DNA from: an uncultured Dyadobacter sp.
Lineage (GTDB): Bacteria; Bacteroidota; Bacteroidia; Cytophagales; Spirosomataceae
Assembly (NCBI GenBank): GCA_946481035.1
Contig: CAMLNK010000111.1
Span: 1 to 8,814, forward strand
Direction: 5' to 3'
DNA: 8,814 bases
The notes under the pieces were generated by a model, which saw only the letters and a program-made list of their open reading frames with translations, was not told the DNA's origin and searched no databases. Of this stretch, positions 5,456 to 8,814 are shown piece after piece (within the stretch, counting starts at the first letter, position 1; each line of letters starts with the position of its first letter). A program made the translations under genes and the position numbers.

Positions 5456-5472
5456 TTTGAACATTGTTTAAA
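5456..5472. promoter_or_regulatory. predicted TetR operator 3, before the efflux operon
   Basis: TTTGAACA-T-TGTTTAAA is a 17-bp palindrome with one mismatch, the same core as the two sites upstream of the repressor gene. It ends 9 bp before the GTG chosen as the tolC-like start. This ties the repressor to the pump genes and implies a separate promoter in 5362-5455. Confidence 0.72.
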
Positions 5473-5481
5473 ATTATTACA

Positions 5482-6852
5482 GTGACTAAACTATCGAAAC
5501 GAACGCGAAGGTGCAGGGCGGTGCTTTCACTTTCTTTGCTGACCACGCTGGCCTTTGAGTCCAGCGGGCAGGACCGCCTGCAAGACTACATTACCGAAGG
5601 GCTTGGCTCGAACCAGAGCATTCAGCAGCAAAATTTCCTTCTCGAACGAAATGTGCTGGCACTGGCAGAGGCTAAAACCATGTTTCTGCCCAGCGTATCT
5701 TTTTCAACAGCGTACAACAAAGCAAGCGGCGGGCGTACGATTGATTTCCCGACGGGGGATTTGTTGAATGGGGTCTATTCGACACTGAATCAGATTACCG
5801 GGGCCAATGCTTTTCCAAATCTGAAAAACCAGAGCATTCAGCTTTTCCCGGACAACTTCTACGACGCCAAATTCCGTACAACCATGCCGTTGATCAATGC
5901 AGAACTGGTCTATAACAGAAGGATTAAAGCTCAGGAGGTAGATCTACAAAAGGCGGAAGTGCTGGTTTACAAGCGTGAGTTGGTCAAGGAAATTAAAACA
6001 GCTTATTACCAATACGCAAAGGCGATTAATGCAGTGAAAATCTATGAATCTTCATTGGGGTTAGTGCAGGAAGGCAAACGGATCAACCAGGTTTTGTTTG
6101 ACAATGAAAAAGTGAATCGGACAGGGCTCATCCGCAGCACTAATGAAGTGGCCAAGATCAATGCATCGCTGATATCAGCCAGGCAGACCATGGAATCGGC
6201 CCGGAACTATTTCAACTTTCTGCTCAACCGTCCGCTGACTGACAGCGTTGAGATTGATTCTATCAGCAGGTTACCACAGCTGGATTTGTTACTGACTGGT
6301 GATGTGGCAGGCCGCGAGGAGCTTTTCAAACTCAGAACAGCGCAGGATATCAACACGAATCTGACCAGTCTGGCTAAATCCTACATCATCCCGAAAGTAG
6401 GAACGTTTATAGACCTGGGTTCGCAGGCTTTCGACTTTAAATTCAACCACCAAAGCCGCTACTACTTTTGGGGCGTCTCCCTTGAATGGGACCTTTTCTC
6501 CTTTGGTAAAAACAACTACCGGATCAAGAAAGCGCTCGCAGAACAGAAAGGCATTGCAGCGCAAACCGACTATATTTCCCACCAACTGCTCACAGAGCTG
6601 AAAGTGCGCCAAAACCAGATGCAAAGCGCCGTGGCCCAGTATCAATCTGCGCAGTCGCAGCTCAAAACCGCCCAGACTTACTATAACGACCAGCTTAAAC
6701 TTTACCGCGAAGGAGTGGCTATTTACATCGAAGTGCTTGACGCGCAAAATCAGCTGATCAACGCGCGGTTGGATGCGAATATAGCGCTATTTGACACCTG
6801 GATCACCCAGGCCTTGATCGAGCGCGCCAGCGCCAGCTTTACTTTTCAATAA
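5482..6852 (+). CDS. TolC-family outer-membrane efflux protein
   Basis: Outer-membrane channel of a tripartite efflux pump; forms a trimeric beta-barrel and periplasmic helical tunnel that accepts substrate from the RND pump via the adaptor. From GTG 5482 the protein is 456 aa, normal for the family. It begins with a basic segment (KLSKRTRRCR), a hydrophobic core (AVLSLSLLTTLAF) and a probable signal-peptidase site near SSGQ-D. Two OEP repeats follow, rich in long amphipathic helices (for example KRELVKEIKTAYYQYAKA and QLKTAQTYYNDQLKLYREGV), and the ending VLDAQNQLINARLD is typical. A TTG at 5464 would add six residues but lies inside the operator palindrome. The next gene starts 18 bp after the stop, so they form one operon. 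Confidence 0.9.
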   Translation: MTKLSKRTRRCRAVLSLSLLTTLAFESSGQDRLQDYITEGLGSNQSIQQQNFLLERNVLALAEAKTMFLPSVSFSTAYNKASGGRTIDFPTGDLLNGVYSTLNQITGANAFPNLKNQSIQLFPDNFYDAKFRTTMPLINAELVYNRRIKAQEVDLQKAEVLVYKRELVKEIKTAYYQYAKAINAVKIYESSLGLVQEGKRINQVLFDNEKVNRTGLIRSTNEVAKINASLISARQTMESARNYFNFLLNRPLTDSVEIDSISRLPQLDLLLTGDVAGREELFKLRTAQDINTNLTSLAKSYIIPKVGTFIDLGSQAFDFKFNHQSRYYFWGVSLEWDLFSFGKNNYRIKKALAEQKGIAAQTDYISHQLLTELKVRQNQMQSAVAQYQSAQSQLKTAQTYYNDQLKLYREGVAIYIEVLDAQNQLINARLDANIALFDTWITQALIERASASFTFQ

Positions 6853-6870
6853 CTCAAATCAACTTATGAT

Positions 6871-7914
6871 ATGAAAACGATTCCATTCATTGTATTGGCG
6901 GCTCTTGTTTTTACCGGCTGCAAGCCAAAGCCCAAGGAGAAAAGCGGGCTTGAAGACAGCAACGTGATTGCCGTGAAAGTCCTTCCGGTCAGCTCGCTCA
7001 GCCTGTCCGGCAATATCAACGCCACCGGACTTGTGAGCACAGAACATGAAGCCAGGTACGGCTTTAAGATAGGAGGGGTGATCAGCCGGATTCTGGTCGA
7101 GGAAGGACAGTTGTTCCGGAAGGGTCAGCTGCTGGCCGTTCTAAACGCAACCGAGATTGCGGCCGGTCTGAGCCAGTCAACGCTGTCAGTCGAAAAAGCG
7201 CAGCGCGATTATGATAGGGCCGTCAATCTTTACCGTGACAGTGTGTATACCAAAGAGCAGTTGCAAAACACGAAGACCGCGCTCGATATTGCCCAAAAAG
7301 CGCAGGAGTCCGTCTCTTTCAATGAGCAGTATTCAAGAATCTTCGCAGCTTCCGATGGATTCGTAGCGCGCCGGCTCGCCTCGGAAGGCGAGGTGGTAGG
7401 GGCGGGCAGTCCGGTGCTGATCATCAATGAGACCCGCAAAGAAAGCAGTTACCTGCTGCGGGTGGGACTCACCGATAAGGAGTGGGCCGCAGTGTCGGTA
7501 GGCCAGCAGGCGAGCGTTACTTTGGATGGGTTCCCTGGCCAGAAGATCGATGCGGTCGTGCTGCGTAAATCCCAGGCTTCTGATGCCGCCGCAGCATCCT
7601 TTCAGGTGGAGCTGAAATTGAAACTGGCCGGCATCCGGCCTGCGGTAGGCATGTTTGGCAAGGCGCAGATCCTGACAGGCCATACGCAGCAGGTGATCAG
7701 CATTCCCTATGATGCATTGGTCGAGGCCGATGGTAATACCGGATATGCATTCGTGGTAAAAGCGCCCGGAAAGGTTAGCAAAGTTGCTGTAAGCATTCTG
7801 AGCTTCGATAACAAAATGGTGTATCTCCAGGACGGGCTTGCCGCCTCCGATCAGGTGGTAGTCTCCAATAGTGCCTACCTGAACGAAGCATCCCGGATCA
7901 AAGTCATACAGTAA
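6871..7914 (+). CDS. RND efflux periplasmic adaptor lipoprotein (HlyD/AcrA family)
   Basis: Membrane fusion protein that bridges the inner-membrane RND pump and the outer-membrane channel. Residues 1-17 form a lipoprotein signal with lipobox FTGC (C17), so the mature protein is probably lipid-anchored. The first barrel/lipoyl half is GFKIGGVISRILVEEGQLFR (64-83) and the second lipoyl half is around FAASDGFVARRLASEGEVV (158-176), with a short alpha-hairpin (about 100-150) between. The beta-barrel and membrane-proximal domains follow (about 190-347). Length 347 is usual. It lies between the tolC-like gene (18 bp) and the RND gene (10 bp), consistent with a single transcript. Confidence 0.92.
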   Translation: MKTIPFIVLAALVFTGCKPKPKEKSGLEDSNVIAVKVLPVSSLSLSGNINATGLVSTEHEARYGFKIGGVISRILVEEGQLFRKGQLLAVLNATEIAAGLSQSTLSVEKAQRDYDRAVNLYRDSVYTKEQLQNTKTALDIAQKAQESVSFNEQYSRIFAASDGFVARRLASEGEVVGAGSPVLIINETRKESSYLLRVGLTDKEWAAVSVGQQASVTLDGFPGQKIDAVVLRKSQASDAAAASFQVELKLKLAGIRPAVGMFGKAQILTGHTQQVISIPYDALVEADGNTGYAFVVKAPGKVSKVAVSILSFDNKMVYLQDGLAASDQVVVSNSAYLNEASRIKVIQ

Positions 7915-7924
7915 TCACAGCGCA

Positions 7925-8814
7925 ATGAAAATCACCAATTTTGCCGTCAAGAATTATCAGTTTACCCTGATCATTTTCCTTCTTATTGCGGTGGTCGGCC
8001 TGCTGACGCTGTTTACCATGCCGCGCTCAGAAGACCCGACCACGCATCCGCCACAGTACCTGATTACGGTTATTTATCCAGGCACCAGTCCAAAGGACAT
8101 GGAAGAACAGGTGGTAAAGCCGATTGAGAATAAGATTTACGGACTTGAAAACATCGACAAGATACTGACTACCATCGAAGATGGAGTGGCTGCGATTCAG
8201 GTCAAGTTTAAGTATGGCGTCGACGTGGATAACAAGTATCAAGAAATCTCCACAGAGATCAATGCGCTAAAAAACAGCGAGCTTCCCAAGGAAATTTACC
8301 AGATTAAAACTGAAAAAATAGCCTCTTCGGATGTAAAAATCATCCAGGTTGCGTTGGTGTCCAATACCGCCTCTGCCAAGGTACTGCGCGACAATGCGGA
8401 TATGCTCAAAACCAGGCTGGAAAAGATCACCAATCTCAGGGAGGTCAAGTATACAGGCATGCCCGAGCAGGAGATCCGGATCGATTTACATCTGGATAAG
8501 CTTTCCCAGCTGAAAATACCGCTGAACCTGCTCGCCGGCAGTTTGCAAAGTGAGGCAGCAGATATACCTGGCGGAAGCATTCACCTGGACAGCAAGGTAT
8601 TTAATGTCAAGACCAGCGGGAAGTTTCAAAATGCGGAAGATGTTGCTGGTACGGTCATTTACAATGCCAACGGCAAGATCGTTTACCTCAAAGACGTAGC
8701 GTCTGTCAGCTACAAGGACGGAACTGTCAGCCACATTACCCGTATCAATGGGCAGCGCTGCGTGCTGGTGACAGCCGCCATGAAAAACGAGGTCGACATC
8801 AGTCAGGTCAAAAA
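7925..8814 (+). CDS. RND multidrug efflux permease (AcrB-like), 5' part only
   Basis: Inner-membrane proton-driven pump of the tripartite system; only the first 296 codons (of an expected 1000 or more) are in the window and the frame is open to the edge. The first membrane helix is around residues 13-33 (FTLIIFLLIAVVGLLTLFTM), followed by the family motif PRSEDPTTHPPQYLITVIYPG (starting about 33) and MEEQVVKPIE. The periplasmic porter subdomains PN1 and PN2 follow, with the start of the docking region. Residue types at the transmembrane proton-relay sites cannot be seen. It resembles the HAE (drug/hydrophobe) group more than metal pumps, but substrate is unknown. Confidence 0.92.
   Translation, partial: MKITNFAVKNYQFTLIIFLLIAVVGLLTLFTMPRSEDPTTHPPQYLITVIYPGTSPKDMEEQVVKPIENKIYGLENIDKILTTIEDGVAAIQVKFKYGVDVDNKYQEISTEINALKNSELPKEIYQIKTEKIASSDVKIIQVALVSNTASAKVLRDNADMLKTRLEKITNLREVKYTGMPEQEIRIDLHLDKLSQLKIPLNLLAGSLQSEAADIPGGSIHLDSKVFNVKTSGKFQNAEDVAGTVIYNANGKIVYLKDVASVSYKDGTVSHITRINGQRCVLVTAAMKNEVDISQVK

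Noticed and set aside
6289..6747. 152-codon minus-strand frame within the tolC-like gene
   Set aside because: Antisense shadow of a well-supported efflux gene, with no recognisable protein features.
1..8814. CRISPR array, tRNA or rRNA genes, toxin-antitoxin or defence system
   Set aside because: No regularly spaced repeats, no cloverleaf or rRNA-like sequence and no recognisable defence protein were seen in either strand.

Overview
The window looks like chromosomal DNA from a member of the Bacteroidota, most likely a Cytophagia-type bacterium (Dyadobacter/Spirosoma-like). The evidence is indirect: genes largely lack Shine-Dalgarno sequences, there is a TAnnTTTG-type promoter box ahead of the tetR gene, an efflux operon runs in the order outer-membrane factor, lipoprotein adaptor, RND pump, and the CyoE variant has Glu in the position typical of this phylum. 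The genus cannot be fixed from the sequence.

Bases 1-2769 are accessory, decaying DNA. An IS3-family insertion sequence (about 120-1711) carries orfA and orfB in overlapping frames, joined by a textbook A-AAA-AAG minus-one slippery site. It has imperfect 25-bp terminal inverted repeats and an unusually long 3' noncoding tail that contains a large hairpin and a second copy of the right-end motif. Directly to its right lie two broken genes on the + strand. The first (about 1716-2365) is a coiled-coil protein with an in-frame stop and a one-base frameshift. The second (about 2337-2641) is an unrecognised protein with at least one frameshift. This looks like a small graveyard of horizontally acquired genes.

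Bases 2770-4582 hold two intact minus-strand genes: a heme O synthase (protoheme IX farnesyltransferase, CyoE/CtaB type) and a short-chain dehydrogenase/reductase.

Bases 4583-8814 form a regulated drug/solute efflux locus. A TetR-family repressor gene is divergent from the SDR gene and is followed by tolC-like, HlyD/AcrA-like lipoprotein and AcrB-like RND genes; the last runs off the window. Three closely matching palindromes with the core TTGAACA-N-TGTT(C/T)AA lie exactly where autoregulation and operon control would require: two in the SDR/tetR divergent region, 40 bp apart centre to centre, and one immediately before the tolC-like gene. The simplest reading is a self-contained TetR regulon controlling a tripartite RND pump and possibly the SDR gene.

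I see no clear novel defence or mobile system here. The items most worth a second look are the three-operator regulon and the chain of decayed unknown genes beside the IS.
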